Below are positions 28,222 to 38,219 of a DNA stretch of 64,000 nt, in pieces. Origin of the DNA: an uncultured Woeseiaceae bacterium. Lineage in GTDB: Bacteria; Pseudomonadota; Gammaproteobacteria; Steroidobacterales; Woeseiaceae. The translations under genes and the position numbers were made by a program. Below the pieces are notes generated by a model. It worked only from the letters and a program-made list of their open reading frames with translations, did no database searches and was not told where the DNA came from. The stretch is from NCBI GenBank assembly GCA_945787845.1, contig CALZJH010000010.1, forward strand, positions 1 through 64,000, given 5' to 3'. Positions within the stretch are counted from its first letter, which is position 1. Each line of letters opens with the position of its first letter.

Positions 28222-30078
28222 CTACAACATCATGGGCAGCACGAGCGAAAAGCCTATCCACATGATCACTGTCAGCGGAATGCCGACACGCAGGAAATCG
28301 CCGAACTTGTAACCGCCAGCCGTCATGACGAGCAGGTTTGTCTGGTAGCCGTAAGGTGTGGCAAAACTCATGTTCGCGCCGAACAATACGGCGAGGATGA
28401 ACGGTTCCGGACTCACGCCGAGCTGCCCTGCAATACTGATCGCGATCGGCGTACCGATAGCGGCGGCCGCATTGTTCGAGACAATGTTGGTCATGATCGT
28501 CATCAGCAAAAGGAAGGCGCTCAGAATGAGGGGCACGGGTAACGCCGACGTCAGGCCGACAAACGACACGGCGATGTAATCCGCCATACCGGTACCAAGC
28601 AGCGCCTTACCCAGCGCCAGCGCGGTGACAATGATCATCACGACGGGAATGGACAGCGAACCCGCGGCGTCTCGCCACGTCAGGCAGCCCGTGGCGATCA
28701 TCAGGCCCAGTCCGACCAGCGCGCTTACCGAGATCGGCATGATGCCGAGCGCGGCCGCGAGAACGACAAAGCCCATGACGGCGAGCGCTCGCTTCGCACG
28801 ATGCGTATGCGGCAGGTCGGTCGTGCCGTCGAGGACGAGCATCGAACCACTGTCCTTAAGCTGGGAAATGGCCTCGCGCGTTCCTTGCACGAGCAGAACG
28901 TCACCCGCACGCAGCCGAATCAAGTTGAGGTCGCCCGTCACCTGCGAGCTCGGCGCCCTCGCCCGATGCAGCGCAAGCGGCAGCAGGCCGTAACTGCTCG
29001 TGAAGCGCGCAGCGGCGAGGCTGCGCAAATGCAGCGGAGAGCCACGCGTGATGACGACCTCAGCAAGCTGCTGGCCCTCGGCCTTCAGAGGCGTTTCCTC
29101 GTCGACCGGGTGCTCGCTGTCCGAGAGGTTGAACAACGTCGCTCCGAGCAGGCTTTCATAGTGTTTCAGGTTTTCGGGCGAGTCCTTCACAAACAGGCGA
29201 TCACCAGGCTGAATAATGACCGACGGCAGCTTGGCGAGGAACAGCGATTCGCTGCGCTGGATCTTGTCGATGCGCAGGTTGCCGTCCGCTTTCGCGAGCA
29301 CTTCGGAGAGGGACTTGCCGTCGGCGAACCCGCCCTCCTTGACGTGCAGCTGTGCACTGAATATTCGCGGTGTCGTGTCGGCCATCGGCGGGGTTCGATC
29401 GGGCAGTAATCGCGGCGCGACCAGCCACAGGAACAGAATGCCGAATCCGCCGACGACGGCAACCGGCAGCACCCAGTCGAACATCGAGAAATCGAAACCA
29501 CCCATATCGTGTGCGATGCCGACAACGAGCAGGTTGGTGGATGTGCCGATCGACGTCGACATACCCCCGATGATCGTCGCCAGCCCCATGGGCATCATGA
29601 CGCCCGAGACCGGGAACTTGGAACGCAGCGACGCACCGACAATGATGGGCATGAGCAGCACGACAATCGGCGTGTTGTTCATGAAGGCACTGAGTATCGC
29701 GCCCGCAACAAGCGTCGAAACCATCGCGAGCACGGGTCGCGACGACCAGGCTCTGCCGACCACGTTAGCAAGTGGTTGCAGTGCGCCTGTCGTTTCGAGG
29801 GCCTTGCCCACCATCATGAGCGCACAAATGGCAATGAGTGCTTCGTTGCCGAATCCCGCGAAGAAATCCATGGGGCCGACGGCAACTTCGCCGTCCTTTG
29901 TATACGGGAACAGCGTGAATCCTGCGGTCAGGATTATCAGTATTGTCAGTGACGACGACTCCAGCGGAATGCGGTCGCGCGTGAACAGGAACAACGCAAC
30001 AACCGTCAGAACCAGTACCGCTATGCCGTGCGCGTCGGGTGTTATGGGCTGCAAAGCATCCCCTTGCTGCTCCGCCAA
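28222..30078 (-). CDS. SLC13/DASS-type transporter with two TrkA-C domains
   Basis: 618 residues from a TTG with a weak AGGATACGG upstream; no ATG fits better. Two blocks of membrane helices surround a cytoplasmic insert (about 225-420) with two RCK_C/TrkA-C modules (LSEVLAKADGNLRIDKIQRS and LRAGDVLLVQGTREAISQLK). The membrane part has FMNNTPIVVLLMPI and SIGTSTNLLVVGIAHDMG, and the second half IVSNNAAAAIGTPIA. Related proteins transport sulfate, other anions or dicarboxylates with sodium; the substrate here is unknown. Ends 72 bases before trpL. Confidence 0.9.
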   Translation of the reverse strand: MAEQQGDALQPITPDAHGIAVLVLTVVALFLFTRDRIPLESSSLTILIILTAGFTLFPYTKDGEVAVGPMDFFAGFGNEALIAICALMMVGKALETTGALQPLANVVGRAWSSRPVLAMVSTLVAGAILSAFMNNTPIVVLLMPIIVGASLRSKFPVSGVMMPMGLATIIGGMSTSIGTSTNLLVVGIAHDMGGFDFSMFDWVLPVAVVGGFGILFLWLVAPRLLPDRTPPMADTTPRIFSAQLHVKEGGFADGKSLSEVLAKADGNLRIDKIQRSESLFLAKLPSVIIQPGDRLFVKDSPENLKHYESLLGATLFNLSDSEHPVDEETPLKAEGQQLAEVVITRGSPLHLRSLAAARFTSSYGLLPLALHRARAPSSQVTGDLNLIRLRAGDVLLVQGTREAISQLKDSGSMLVLDGTTDLPHTHRAKRALAVMGFVVLAAALGIMPISVSALVGLGLMIATGCLTWRDAAGSLSIPVVMIIVTALALGKALLGTGMADYIAVSFVGLTSALPVPLILSAFLLLMTIMTNIVSNNAAAAIGTPIAISIAGQLGVSPEPFILAVLFGANMSFATPYGYQTNLLVMTAGGYKFGDFLRVGIPLTVIMWIGFSLVLPMML

Positions 30079-30101
30079 ATGACGGTAGACCGTATCCTAG
30101 A

Positions 30102-30968
30102 TCACACCTGTTTCGCAATCAGACGCGAATCAACGGAAGACCGTAGAATCGCGCTTACCCGCTCAAAGAAGCCTTTGAATTCTTTAACATTCCAGTGACA
30201 AATGTCGACGTCCCGGCGAAACGAAACTGAATTTGCGCAAGCGAGCAGCGGCAGCAGGTTGATATACCGGTAGTCGGCCGGCTGCTCGCGCGGAAACACG
30301 TCCCAGGGCGAGAGCGTCAGGAGATTGCGGTGACGTAGCGCACTACTGCCGACAGCGCGCTGCCAGCGATCGTTCATTTCACTGCCGTGCTCACGAACCT
30401 GTGCGCCGGCAACGTCGTACGCTGGGCAGTAGCCGCTCTGTCCGGCAAGCGCGCGCGAACTGTCGGTGAGGACCATGACGATATGGCGAGCGATTTGCTG
30501 CAGCTTGCGCAGTGTGGCGAGCGCCGAGGGGTCTCCATGGCCGGCCGCAACGGCATCGCCCCAGCCGCGGACGAATATGGAGAGACGGCGGTTGATCCGG
30601 CTATCAATGCGCTGAGCCGTGCTGCCCCATGTCGCGACATCGTGCCACTGTTCGCCCTTGTCGACCGCGGCTCGAAGGGCGGCGTCCAGCAACGCCAGGC
30701 GCAGGCGTCCCTCCACGTCCAGGAATCGGGAAAGATCCACTTCAACGTGGGCCCACGCCGACTCCATTGGCACGGGCATCAGCTCGGCCACGAGTACGGC
30801 ACTCGCGGCCTCGGCCGGCAGCAGGGGGCATGGCGACGATACCGCGACAGGCAGCATCGCCCTCACGGGCGCGAGGTCGCGCATCGCCCACAGATGCTCC
30901 CACACCCGTGCCGAGTGCTGCGGCGAGACCTCCTTGTCCGGGTCCACAACAAAGAACATGCCTCGCAT
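30102..30968 (-). CDS. Protein of unknown function
   Basis: 288 residues from an ATG close after GGGG; a TTG three codons earlier and an ATG three codons later are alternatives. Soluble, no signal peptide or membrane helix. Contains PVPMESAWAHVEVDLSRFLD, VRGWGDAVAAGHGDPSA and LLTLSPWDVFPREQPADYRY. Base composition matches the neighbours, so it looks like a real gene. I do not recognise a domain; no link to yajQ (divergent, 131 bases away) or the transporter is evident. Confidence 0.7.
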   Translation of the reverse strand: MRGMFFVVDPDKEVSPQHSARVWEHLWAMRDLAPVRAMLPVAVSSPCPLLPAEAASAVLVAELMPVPMESAWAHVEVDLSRFLDVEGRLRLALLDAALRAAVDKGEQWHDVATWGSTAQRIDSRINRRLSIFVRGWGDAVAAGHGDPSALATLRKLQQIARHIVMVLTDSSRALAGQSGYCPAYDVAGAQVREHGSEMNDRWQRAVGSSALRHRNLLTLSPWDVFPREQPADYRYINLLPLLACANSVSFRRDVDICHWNVKEFKGFFERVSAILRSSVDSRLIAKQV

Positions 30969-31099
30969 TTTCCCCAACCACCCGCCATGCGGCCTTATTC
31001 AATAGTCGACGGCTTGTCGACTTTCTGTACACCTGTGGGCTGGTACCGGCCGCTGCGCAGGTGTACCTTTGCACGTTCGTACCACCCGGGGACCCGCAC

Positions 31100-31582
31100 A
31101 TGCCGTCTTTTGATGTAGTCAGCGACTTCGATGCGCATGAAGCTCGTAACGGCGTTGACCAGGCAAATCGCGAAGTGACAACGCGTTTCGACTTCAAGGG
31201 AACGGGCTCAAAATTCGAGCTCGACGAGAACGTCATTTCATTGACGACGCAATCAGACTTCCAGCTCAAGCAGATGATGGATATTCTTCATCAGAAGCTC
31301 TCGAAACGCGGCATCGATATCGGTTGCCTGGACGAACAGGAGCCGGAGTTCTCGGGCAGCGAAGCCCGCCAGAAAGTGATCATGCGCCGCGGCATCGACA
31401 CGGATCGCGCGCGTAAACTCGTCAAGCAGATAAAAACCAGGAAGCTCAAGGTGCAGGCCGCGATCCAGGGCGACAAGCTACGCGTCAGTGGCAAGAAGCG
31501 CGATGACCTGCAGAACGTGATCGCCATGCTCAAGGAAAGCGACATCGGCCTGCCCCTGCAGTACGAAAACTTCCGCGACTAG
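31100..31582 (+). CDS. yajQ: YajQ-family nucleotide-binding protein
   Basis: 160 residues, full family length. Start MPSFDVVSDFDAHEARNGVD, the TTRFDFKGTGSKFELDE segment and KTRKLKVQAAIQGDKLRVS are conserved in YajQ. Members bind nucleotides, and in Xanthomonas the protein binds cyclic di-GMP and controls transcription. Cytoplasmic. Followed 27 bases later by ppc in the same direction. Confidence 0.95.
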   Translation: MPSFDVVSDFDAHEARNGVDQANREVTTRFDFKGTGSKFELDENVISLTTQSDFQLKQMMDILHQKLSKRGIDIGCLDEQEPEFSGSEARQKVIMRRGIDTDRARKLVKQIKTRKLKVQAAIQGDKLRVSGKKRDDLQNVIAMLKESDIGLPLQYENFRD

Positions 31583-31609
31583 GACAAGGCACGAATTCAG
31601 GCAGCAATC

Positions 31610-34354
31610 ATGGGTACCGGTACTCACAAGCGACTGCGCCGCCAGGACATTACGTTCGAGGAAAAGGACCAGTCACTGCGCGATGATGTGCGCACGCTCG
31701 GCGCGATGGTCGGCGATCTCATTCGCGAACAGAATGGCGAGGAATTATTCGAACTCGTCGAAAACGCAAGGCTGCGCGCGATCCGGCGCCGCGAGGGCAA
31801 CGAAAAGCCCGGCGAAGAACTCAGCGCGCTCGTAAAAGAGCTCGACCCGGCCACCGCAGCACAGCTGATCCGCGGCTTCTCAACGTATTTCCAGATGGTG
31901 AATACCGCCGAAAAGGTGCATCGCATTCGCCGGCGTCGCGATTACCTGCGAGACGTCAGGATTTACCAGCCCGGCGGCCTCGAGGACTCGCTGATCAAGC
32001 TTAAGGCGGCGGGCAAAAGCATAGACGACGTGCAGGAACTGCTTAATTCGATGTCCATCGAGCCGGTCTTTACGGCGCATCCGACCGAGTCGACTCGACG
32101 TACGATGCTCCGCAAAGAGCAGAACATTGTTAAACACCTGGTCGACCTTCTGAACCCAACGATGACGCCGCAGGAAACCAGTGCGGCGCTGCTGAATATT
32201 CGCCTGCTTGCAACGACGGGCTGGCAGACTGCCGAGCATCCGACCGAGCAAATGACCGTGGCGGACGAGCTCGAGCACGTGTTGTTCTTCATTACCGACG
32301 TGCTGTATCGCGCCATGCCGCCGTTCTACGAAGACATCCGGGCGGCCGTCGATCGGATCTACGGTGACGAGGCGCAACGGCTGGAGATCCCGAACATTGT
32401 GCACTTCGGGTCGTGGGTTGGCGGCGACATGGACGGCAACCCGAACGTCAACGCCAAGACCATCCGGGCAACGCTGGCACGCCAACGCTCGCTGATACTC
32501 GACCTGTATTTCAAGGAATGCGCCACGATCGCTTCAAAGCTCAGCCAGTCAGTGGACTGCGCGGAGTTTAGCCAGGGCATGCTCGACAAGATCGAGGAAT
32601 ACCGCGGCATCTTTCCAAACGCCTACCATGCGGTCCCCGCGCGTCACCGCGAGATGCCGTACCGCGTGTTCCTGCGCCTCGTTCAGGCACGACTGCAATC
32701 GACTTACGATGACGACATCTACCCCTACGAAAAGGTCGAGCAACTCATTCGGGATATAGAACTGATCGCTGAAAGCCTGGCGCTCAACAAGGGCCGGCAT
32801 GCGGGGCTCTTCGTCGTGCAGCGCCTTCTGCGCCGTATCCATACGTTCGGGTTCCACATGGTCACGCTCGACGTCCGGCAAGACGCCATGGTGCACCGCA
32901 AGGTCGTCGGCGAATGCCTGGGTGAGGAGGACTGGCTGGAGATGTCAGCCGATGAGCGCAGCGAGCGCATCATCGACGCGATCAACACGCGCGAGAGTGC
33001 GCCGATGACGCTGAGCACACAGGCGCGCAAGACGATGGCCGTATTCCAGGCGATCGCATTCTGCCGCCGTAAATATGGCTCTCGTGCAATTGGACCCTTC
33101 ATTGTCAGCATGACCGAAGGCGCCGACGATATTCTGTCGGTCCTGCTGCTCGCCCAGTGGGGTGAGCTGCACAATCGGCGCGGTGAAGTGCCGCTTGACG
33201 TCGCGCCACTGCTGGAGACGGTCGACGACCTGCATGCGGGGCCTGACATTCTCGAGTCATTGCTGAAATCCGAGCTCTACCGCGCGCACCTGAAGCGCCG
33301 CAAGAATCGCCAGACGATCATGATCGGCTACTCGGACAGCAACAAGGACGGCGGCCTCGCCTCGTCCCGCTGGGCCATCCAGAACGCCCAGGAGCTGCTG
33401 GTCAACGCAATGACGACCGAGGATATCGAGCTCACGCTGTTTCACGGTCGCGGCGGCACGGTCAGTCGAGGCGGCAGCAAGACCCACGTCAGCGTGCTCG
33501 GTTCGCCCCCGGGAACTGTCAATGGACGCCTGCGCGTTACCGAGCAGGGCGAGATCATTAATGAGAAGTACGGTCTGCGAGGCATCGCGCTGCGCACGCT
33601 TGAGCAGATCACAGGCTCGGTGGCCCTGGCGACGGCCATGCCGCGCCACCGCGGCAATGACATGCCCGAATGGCACGAGATAATGGATGTCATCGCGACC
33701 GAAAGCCGTGAAGCGTATCGCCGCCTTGTCTACAAGACACCAGGGTTCTACGAGTATTTCCGTACAGCCACGCCCATCGACGTGATCGAGCGCATGCGCA
33801 TCGGTTCAAGACCCTCGGCGCGACGCTCGCAATCGGGTATCGAGGATCTGCGTGCGATTCCCTGGGTGTTCGCGTGGACGCAGGCGAGGTTCACGCTGCC
33901 GGGCTGGTACGGGCTCGGAACGGGTCTCGCCAAGGCCGCCAAACAGTTCGGCAAAGAGGCATTCAGAGACATGTTCCGGGAGTGGTTCTTCCTGCGTTCA
34001 CTGACTGCCGACGCCGAAATGGTACTCGCGAAATCGGATCTCGGCATTGCCAGGCTTTATTCGCAACTCGCCGGTGCCGAATTACACGAGCAGTTCTTCC
34101 CCCAGATCCGTGACGAATTCGAACGCACGCGTGACGTGATCCTCGAGTACTCGGATCACGACTCAATTCTCGAGGGAGACGTTACCCTCCAGCGTGCCAT
34201 CATGCTGCGCAATCCGTACGTGGATCCGATCAGCCTGATGCAGGTTGACCTGTTATCTCGCTGGCGTGCATCGAATCACGAGGACGACGAGGTGTTTGAT
34301 GCCCTGCTCGCCACGGTCAACGGTATCGCGCACGGCCTGCAGAATACCGGCTGA
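31610..34354 (+). CDS. ppc: Phosphoenolpyruvate carboxylase
   Basis: 914 residues. Conserved catalytic segments are all visible: VFTAHPTESTRRT (about 150-162) with the catalytic His, GGDMDGNP, GYSDSNKDGG, FHGRGGTVSRGG and the C-terminal ending NTG. Forms oxaloacetate from PEP and bicarbonate, feeding the TCA cycle. The stop codon overlaps the next gene's start by one base (TGATG), so the DUF819 permease is translationally coupled. Confidence 0.97.
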   Translation: MGTGTHKRLRRQDITFEEKDQSLRDDVRTLGAMVGDLIREQNGEELFELVENARLRAIRRREGNEKPGEELSALVKELDPATAAQLIRGFSTYFQMVNTAEKVHRIRRRRDYLRDVRIYQPGGLEDSLIKLKAAGKSIDDVQELLNSMSIEPVFTAHPTESTRRTMLRKEQNIVKHLVDLLNPTMTPQETSAALLNIRLLATTGWQTAEHPTEQMTVADELEHVLFFITDVLYRAMPPFYEDIRAAVDRIYGDEAQRLEIPNIVHFGSWVGGDMDGNPNVNAKTIRATLARQRSLILDLYFKECATIASKLSQSVDCAEFSQGMLDKIEEYRGIFPNAYHAVPARHREMPYRVFLRLVQARLQSTYDDDIYPYEKVEQLIRDIELIAESLALNKGRHAGLFVVQRLLRRIHTFGFHMVTLDVRQDAMVHRKVVGECLGEEDWLEMSADERSERIIDAINTRESAPMTLSTQARKTMAVFQAIAFCRRKYGSRAIGPFIVSMTEGADDILSVLLLAQWGELHNRRGEVPLDVAPLLETVDDLHAGPDILESLLKSELYRAHLKRRKNRQTIMIGYSDSNKDGGLASSRWAIQNAQELLVNAMTTEDIELTLFHGRGGTVSRGGSKTHVSVLGSPPGTVNGRLRVTEQGEIINEKYGLRGIALRTLEQITGSVALATAMPRHRGNDMPEWHEIMDVIATESREAYRRLVYKTPGFYEYFRTATPIDVIERMRIGSRPSARRSQSGIEDLRAIPWVFAWTQARFTLPGWYGLGTGLAKAAKQFGKEAFRDMFREWFFLRSLTADAEMVLAKSDLGIARLYSQLAGAELHEQFFPQIRDEFERTRDVILEYSDHDSILEGDVTLQRAIMLRNPYVDPISLMQVDLLSRWRASNHEDDEVFDALLATVNGIAHGLQNTG

Positions 34355-35508
34355 TGACACTCATCAGCCCGGACAATCACTTCGCGCTGATGGCCGTACT
34401 TTTTGTGATTGCCGGCGCATCGTTCCTGGCCGAGAAGACGCGCATCGGCTCGCACCTCACGGGCGCGGTTATCGCAATCCTCGCAGCAATTGCCGCCGCC
34501 AACCTGCGGTTGATACCACATTCGGCGCCGGCGTTTGATTTCGTGTTTGGCTATTTCGTGCCGGTGCTGATTCCGCTGTTTTTATTCAAGGCAAACCTGC
34601 GACACATGCTGTTCGAGACCACGCGCATGACGGGGGCGTTCCTGATTGCGAGCCTCGGAACGGTCATAGGGGTGTTGATCGCGGTCAGCCTGCTGGATCT
34701 CAGTGCGCTTGCACCCGCCGCAGACATCGACCCTGAACTGCGCGAAGCGGGCATCGCCGGCCTGTTCGCTTCGACGTACATCGGTGGGTCGGTGAATTAT
34801 GCGGCGCTCGGCGAGATTACCGGCCTCAGCAGCGACGCCTCCTTCTTCTCGGCAGCTACTGCCACCGACAATCTCTTCAGCGCCGTGTTTCTCAGCGTGC
34901 TCGCTTTGCTCCCTGGCCTTAACTGGCTCGCGAAACGCTTTACGCAACATGAGCACGGCGAGGAAGTACAGCAGGAAGCGGGCAAGGAACGCATATCTGC
35001 CACGAGTCTCACGCTATCCCTTGCTGTCGCGATCAGCATTGTGGCTATCGGCGATGCAATTACGGCCTGGATCGGCATGGACAGTCTGCGCTACGCGGTC
35101 ATCACCGGGCTGGCGTTGATTGCGGCGACGGTATTCCCACAGTGGATGGAGCGACTCCACGGTGGCTTCGAACTCGGCGTCGGCCTTGCGTTCGTGTTCT
35201 TTGCGGCGATCGCGGCCGGAGCCAATTTGGTAGCGATGGTGAAAATCGCCCCGCTCCTGATCGTCCTGGTCGTGATTCTGCTGAGCATCCACCTGGTGGT
35301 GCTGCTCACGGTGGGCCGCCTGTTCCGATTAACTTTGCCCGAACTGGTGACGGCGTCGAACGCTGCGGTACTGGGTGCGACCACGGCCCCTGCGCTCGCC
35401 GCCGCGCGCGGCTGGCACGACCTGGTAACACCGGGCGTCCTGGTCGGCGTCCTCGGCTACGCGCTGGGCACGTTTACCGGGACAGCAATTTTTCACCTGT
35501 GGGGCTAG
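34354..35508 (+). CDS. DUF819-family membrane protein
   Basis: 384 residues with about ten to eleven hydrophobic helices, and a cytoplasmic loop rich in charged residues near 195-215. The GLFASTYIGGSVNYAALGE motif (about 133-151), the SAATATDNLFSAVFLS segment and the C-terminal VASNAAVLGATTAPALAAARG-like stretch are typical of DUF819 (YjcL type). The family is predicted to transport organic ions but the substrate is not known. Overlaps ppc by one base, which suggests it may handle a metabolite linked to that step (inference). Confidence 0.85.
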   Translation: MTLISPDNHFALMAVLFVIAGASFLAEKTRIGSHLTGAVIAILAAIAAANLRLIPHSAPAFDFVFGYFVPVLIPLFLFKANLRHMLFETTRMTGAFLIASLGTVIGVLIAVSLLDLSALAPAADIDPELREAGIAGLFASTYIGGSVNYAALGEITGLSSDASFFSAATATDNLFSAVFLSVLALLPGLNWLAKRFTQHEHGEEVQQEAGKERISATSLTLSLAVAISIVAIGDAITAWIGMDSLRYAVITGLALIAATVFPQWMERLHGGFELGVGLAFVFFAAIAAGANLVAMVKIAPLLIVLVVILLSIHLVVLLTVGRLFRLTLPELVTASNAAVLGATTAPALAAARGWHDLVTPGVLVGVLGYALGTFTGTAIFHLWG

Positions 35509-35515
35509 TCGGCTC

Positions 35516-36202
35516 CTAGTCCTCAATCCACGACGTGAATTCGTCCAGCGACTTACGCTGGATGTCCGGCACCGTGGCATCGTCGGTCGGGTAACCGACC
35601 ACCAGCAACAGGAACGGTCGCTCGCTTTTCGGCCGATCGAGAATCTCGTTAAGAAATTTCATCGGGCTGGGCGTATGCGTGAGCGTGGCGAGACCGGCGC
35701 GATGCAGGGCCGTGATCAGGACTCCCGTTGCGAGGCCCGTCGACTCCGCCGGGTAGTAGTGCTTGACCTTGCGGCCGTCCGGCAATTCGCCGTACTTTTG
35801 CAGGAACACGGCGATCAGGTAGGGCGCGGTCTCGAGAAACGGCTTGTTGTCGTCTGTGCCAAGTGGCGCGAGTGCGGCCAGCCATTCTTCCGAGGCGCGA
35901 TGCTCGTAGAACTCTCGCTCCTCGGCTTCGGCGGCTTCGCGGATTTTCTTCTTGGTTTCGGGTCCGCTGACGACGGCAAAGTGCCAGGGCTGCAGGTTGG
36001 CGCCGCTCGGTGCCGTGTTCGCGGCTTTCAATGCGGTTTCGATGATGTCGCGCGGTACAGGGCGGTCCGAAAACTCCCGCACCGTGCGGCGGCGATCGAT
36101 ATCGGCGTAGAACTCATCGAGACGGTCGCGCATCTCTTCAATCGAGTACTCGCGGTACTTTTCGAGCGGCAGGGTCGGGTAGTCGTCGTTTGAATGTTTC
36201 AA
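35516..36202 (-). CDS. Nitroreductase-family flavoprotein (IYD-like)
   Basis: 228 residues. The FMN-binding pattern [15 protein letters not shown] (about 38-52), [18 protein letters not shown] and the C-terminal [13 protein letters not shown] are typical of the iodotyrosine deiodinase-like branch of nitroreductases. NAD(P)H- and FMN-dependent, cytoplasmic; substrate unknown. Converges on the DUF819 gene with stops 7 bases apart. Confidence 0.9.
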   Translation of the reverse strand: MKHSNDDYPTLPLEKYREYSIEEMRDRLDEFYADIDRRRTVREFSDRPVPRDIIETALKAANTAPSGANLQPWHFAVVSGPETKKKIREAAEAEEREFYEHRASEEWLAALAPLGTDDNKPFLETAPYLIAVFLQKYGELPDGRKVKHYYPAESTGLATGVLITALHRAGLATLTHTPSPMKFLNEILDRPKSERPFLLLVVGYPTDDATVPDIQRKSLDEFTSWIED

Positions 36203-36347
36203 GACATAATGCTCGCGTTGCTTGTCAGGGGCTTATAGCAAATATCGAGTCCAGGCACGACTTTGCGGGTTTTGTTGTCAACTGAAAGTGAGATACGGCG
36301 TTGTACTACTGAAAGCACTATTTGTATGGACACAACGGAGTAATTTC

Positions 36348-36737
36348 ATGGATATCAGGCAAACAGTACTCGTTACCACAGCACTTATGTTAACTAGCGG
36401 CGTTGCCGCGGCCGACGATGTCAGGGACAACGTGGCCGACCGCATCGAGAATCGTGGCGACCGGATCGAGAATCGCCTCGACAACAAGGGCGACCGCGTC
36501 GATCACCGGCTGGACAAGAAAGGCGATCGCATTGACCGTCGCCTGGATCGCGCGTCGGATCGCGCCGATGCCGCCGGCAGGGACGGGCTGGAACGGCGTC
36601 TCGACAACAAGGGCGATCGCATCGATCGTCGCCTGGATCGTAAAGGCGACCGGATTAACAATCGCCTGGATCGCAAAGGTAACAAGGTCGAGCGGCGTCA
36701 CGACCGTCGCGCGAACCGTGTAAGAAGGGGCGGCTAA
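36348..36737 (+). CDS. Exported charged protein built from 11-residue repeats
   Basis: 129 residues from the ATG at 36348 with GGAG nine bases upstream. A signal peptide (about 1-22, ending GVAAA) precedes at least six hendecads of the type DxKGDRIDxRL: ENRGDRIENRL, DNKGDRVDHRL, DKKGDRIDRRL, DNKGDRIDRRL, DRKGDRINNRL and DRKGNKVERRH, with one irregular 19-residue unit in the middle. The mature protein is almost only Asp, Arg, Lys, Gly, Asn, Leu and Ile. An 11-residue period fits a right-handed or amphipathic coiled coil in the periplasm. Function unknown. Followed by a bidirectional terminator. Confidence 0.8.
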   Translation: MDIRQTVLVTTALMLTSGVAAADDVRDNVADRIENRGDRIENRLDNKGDRVDHRLDKKGDRIDRRLDRASDRADAAGRDGLERRLDNKGDRIDRRLDRKGDRINNRLDRKGNKVERRHDRRANRVRRGG

Positions 36738-36757
36738 GCCCTACCAGGCAAGACCCG

Positions 36758-36788
36758 AAAATACCCGCACTCGTTGCGGGTATTTTTT
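36758..36788 (+). terminator. Bidirectional Rho-independent terminator
   Basis: Stem AAAATACCCGC/GCGGGTATTTT with a seven-base loop and a six-T run on the forward side and four T on the reverse side, between two converging genes. Confidence 0.9.
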
Positions 36789-37227
36789 ACTCTTCATTCG
36801 CACCAAGATCCTGGACGATGCTCCACTCGGTCGTCTCGTTTTCGGACACGGCGAAATCGCGTATCGAGATGCCGGCCTCGTGCACGCTTTCCGGATCACC
36901 CGTGATAAGCGGATGCCAGTCGGGGAGATCCTTGCCCTTCGATAGTCGTCGATACGCACAGCTTGCCGGCAGCCACTCGAAGGCCTCAGGCTTGTCTGCC
37001 ACCAACACCAGGCATTCACTGACCTCTTTTGCCCGATTCTTGTAGTCGGTACAGCGGCATGTGCCCAGATCCAGCAAGCGGCAGGCAACGTCCGTATAGA
37101 AGACCTCCTCCGTGTCCTCGTCCTGGACCTTGTGCAAACAGCACAGCGCACAGCCATCGCAGAGTGACTCCCACTCACTGGCGTTCATCTCGGTGAGTGA
37201 TTTGCGTTTCCAGAAGGCTTCGGTCAT
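36787..37227 (-). CDS. YcgN/UPF0260 cysteine-cluster protein
   Basis: 146 residues. Has the family cysteine cluster: [16 protein letters not shown] (about 19-34), [16 protein letters not shown] (about 47-62), and [19 protein letters not shown]. Eight or more conserved Cys suggest a metal or iron-sulfur site. Cytoplasmic; role unknown. Divergent from the 2-hydroxyacid dehydrogenase. Confidence 0.92.
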   Translation of the reverse strand: MTEAFWKRKSLTEMNASEWESLCDGCALCCLHKVQDEDTEEVFYTDVACRLLDLGTCRCTDYKNRAKEVSECLVLVADKPEAFEWLPASCAYRRLSKGKDLPDWHPLITGDPESVHEAGISIRDFAVSENETTEWSIVQDLGANEE

Positions 37228-37265
37228 CGTCCCGTACTGTGCGACAGCGCGGACTGAATATCCAC

Positions 37266-38219
37266 ATGAAAGCCGTACTTCTCGACTGGGCGACGATGGG
37301 TCCCGACCTCGATATCAGCGAGCTGCGGGCGCTGCTGCCCGAACTGGTGCTCTACGACGAGACTGAAAACGCGCAGATTGCCGAGCGCATCGCCGGCGCC
37401 GAAATTGTGCTCGGCAACAAGGTTCTTATTTCTGAATCGCTGTTTGCCGGCGCACCTGAGATGCGCTTTATCGGTCTGACGGCCACGGGCACCGACAACG
37501 TCGATCTCGAGGCCGCGAGGCGGCATGGCGTTGCTGTCGCCAACATTCGGGCCTACTGTTCACAGTCGGTGGCAGAGTACGTGTTTGCCTGCGTGCTGCA
37601 CTTTGCGCACAGCATGGGTCCGTATACCAAGGACGTGCAGGCCGGCGCTTGGCAACGAGCAGAGTTGTTCTGTCTGCTCACGCACCCCATTGTCGAGCTG
37701 TCGGCCATGACGCTGGGCATCGTTGGATACGGCGAGCTCGGCAAGACAGTGGCTCGGATTGCCGAGGCATTCAACATGGAAGTCATCGTGGCGGCACGTC
37801 CTGGTGCGGATGACGTGCCCGACGGTCGCGTCTCGATGCACGAGCTACTTGCGCGCTCAGATGTGATCTCGCTGCACTGCCCTCTCACTGACGCGACGCG
37901 AGGCTTGTTCGGTGAAGCGGAATTCAGAGCGATGAAGGCGTCGGCCATCCTGATTAATACGGCACGGGGTGCTTTGGTCGATTCGGCGGCGCTGGCCGGC
38001 GCACTGCGCGACGGTGAGATTGGCGGCGCCGCGGTGGACGTATTGCCGAAGGAGCCGCCCGTCGACGGCGACCCGTTGCTCGACTACGAAGGTGACAACC
38101 TGCTGCTTACGCCGCACATCGCCTGGGGCACTCTGACCGCCCGGCAGAACGCGATTGACGAGCTTACGGCCAACATTGCCGCGTTCCTCAAGGGTGAGTC
38201 ACGCAACCGCGTCGATTAG
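37266..38219 (+). CDS. D-isomer 2-hydroxyacid dehydrogenase (glycerate dehydrogenase-like)
   Basis: 317 residues from the ATG at 37266; there is no clear ribosome site. The NAD-binding motif [19 protein letters not shown] (about 148-166), substrate Arg in [11 protein letters not shown], the Glu in [10 protein letters not shown] and the catalytic His in LTPHIAWGT are intact. NAD-dependent reduction of a 2-ketoacid such as hydroxypyruvate; the exact substrate is not certain. Its stop overlaps the end of the convergent secreted-protein gene by 4 bases. Confidence 0.9.
   Translation: MKAVLLDWATMGPDLDISELRALLPELVLYDETENAQIAERIAGAEIVLGNKVLISESLFAGAPEMRFIGLTATGTDNVDLEAARRHGVAVANIRAYCSQSVAEYVFACVLHFAHSMGPYTKDVQAGAWQRAELFCLLTHPIVELSAMTLGIVGYGELGKTVARIAEAFNMEVIVAARPGADDVPDGRVSMHELLARSDVISLHCPLTDATRGLFGEAEFRAMKASAILINTARGALVDSAALAGALRDGEIGGAAVDVLPKEPPVDGDPLLDYEGDNLLLTPHIAWGTLTARQNAIDELTANIAAFLKGESRNRVD

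Noticed and set aside
36390..36701. 103-codon reverse frame in the repeat protein gene
   Set aside because: Its repetitive hydrophobic sequence is the complement of the Asp/Arg repeats; the forward frame has a signal peptide, ribosome site and terminator.
36400..36720. CRISPR-like regular repeats
   Set aside because: The 33-base periodicity is that of an 11-codon protein repeat inside an open frame, without spacers.
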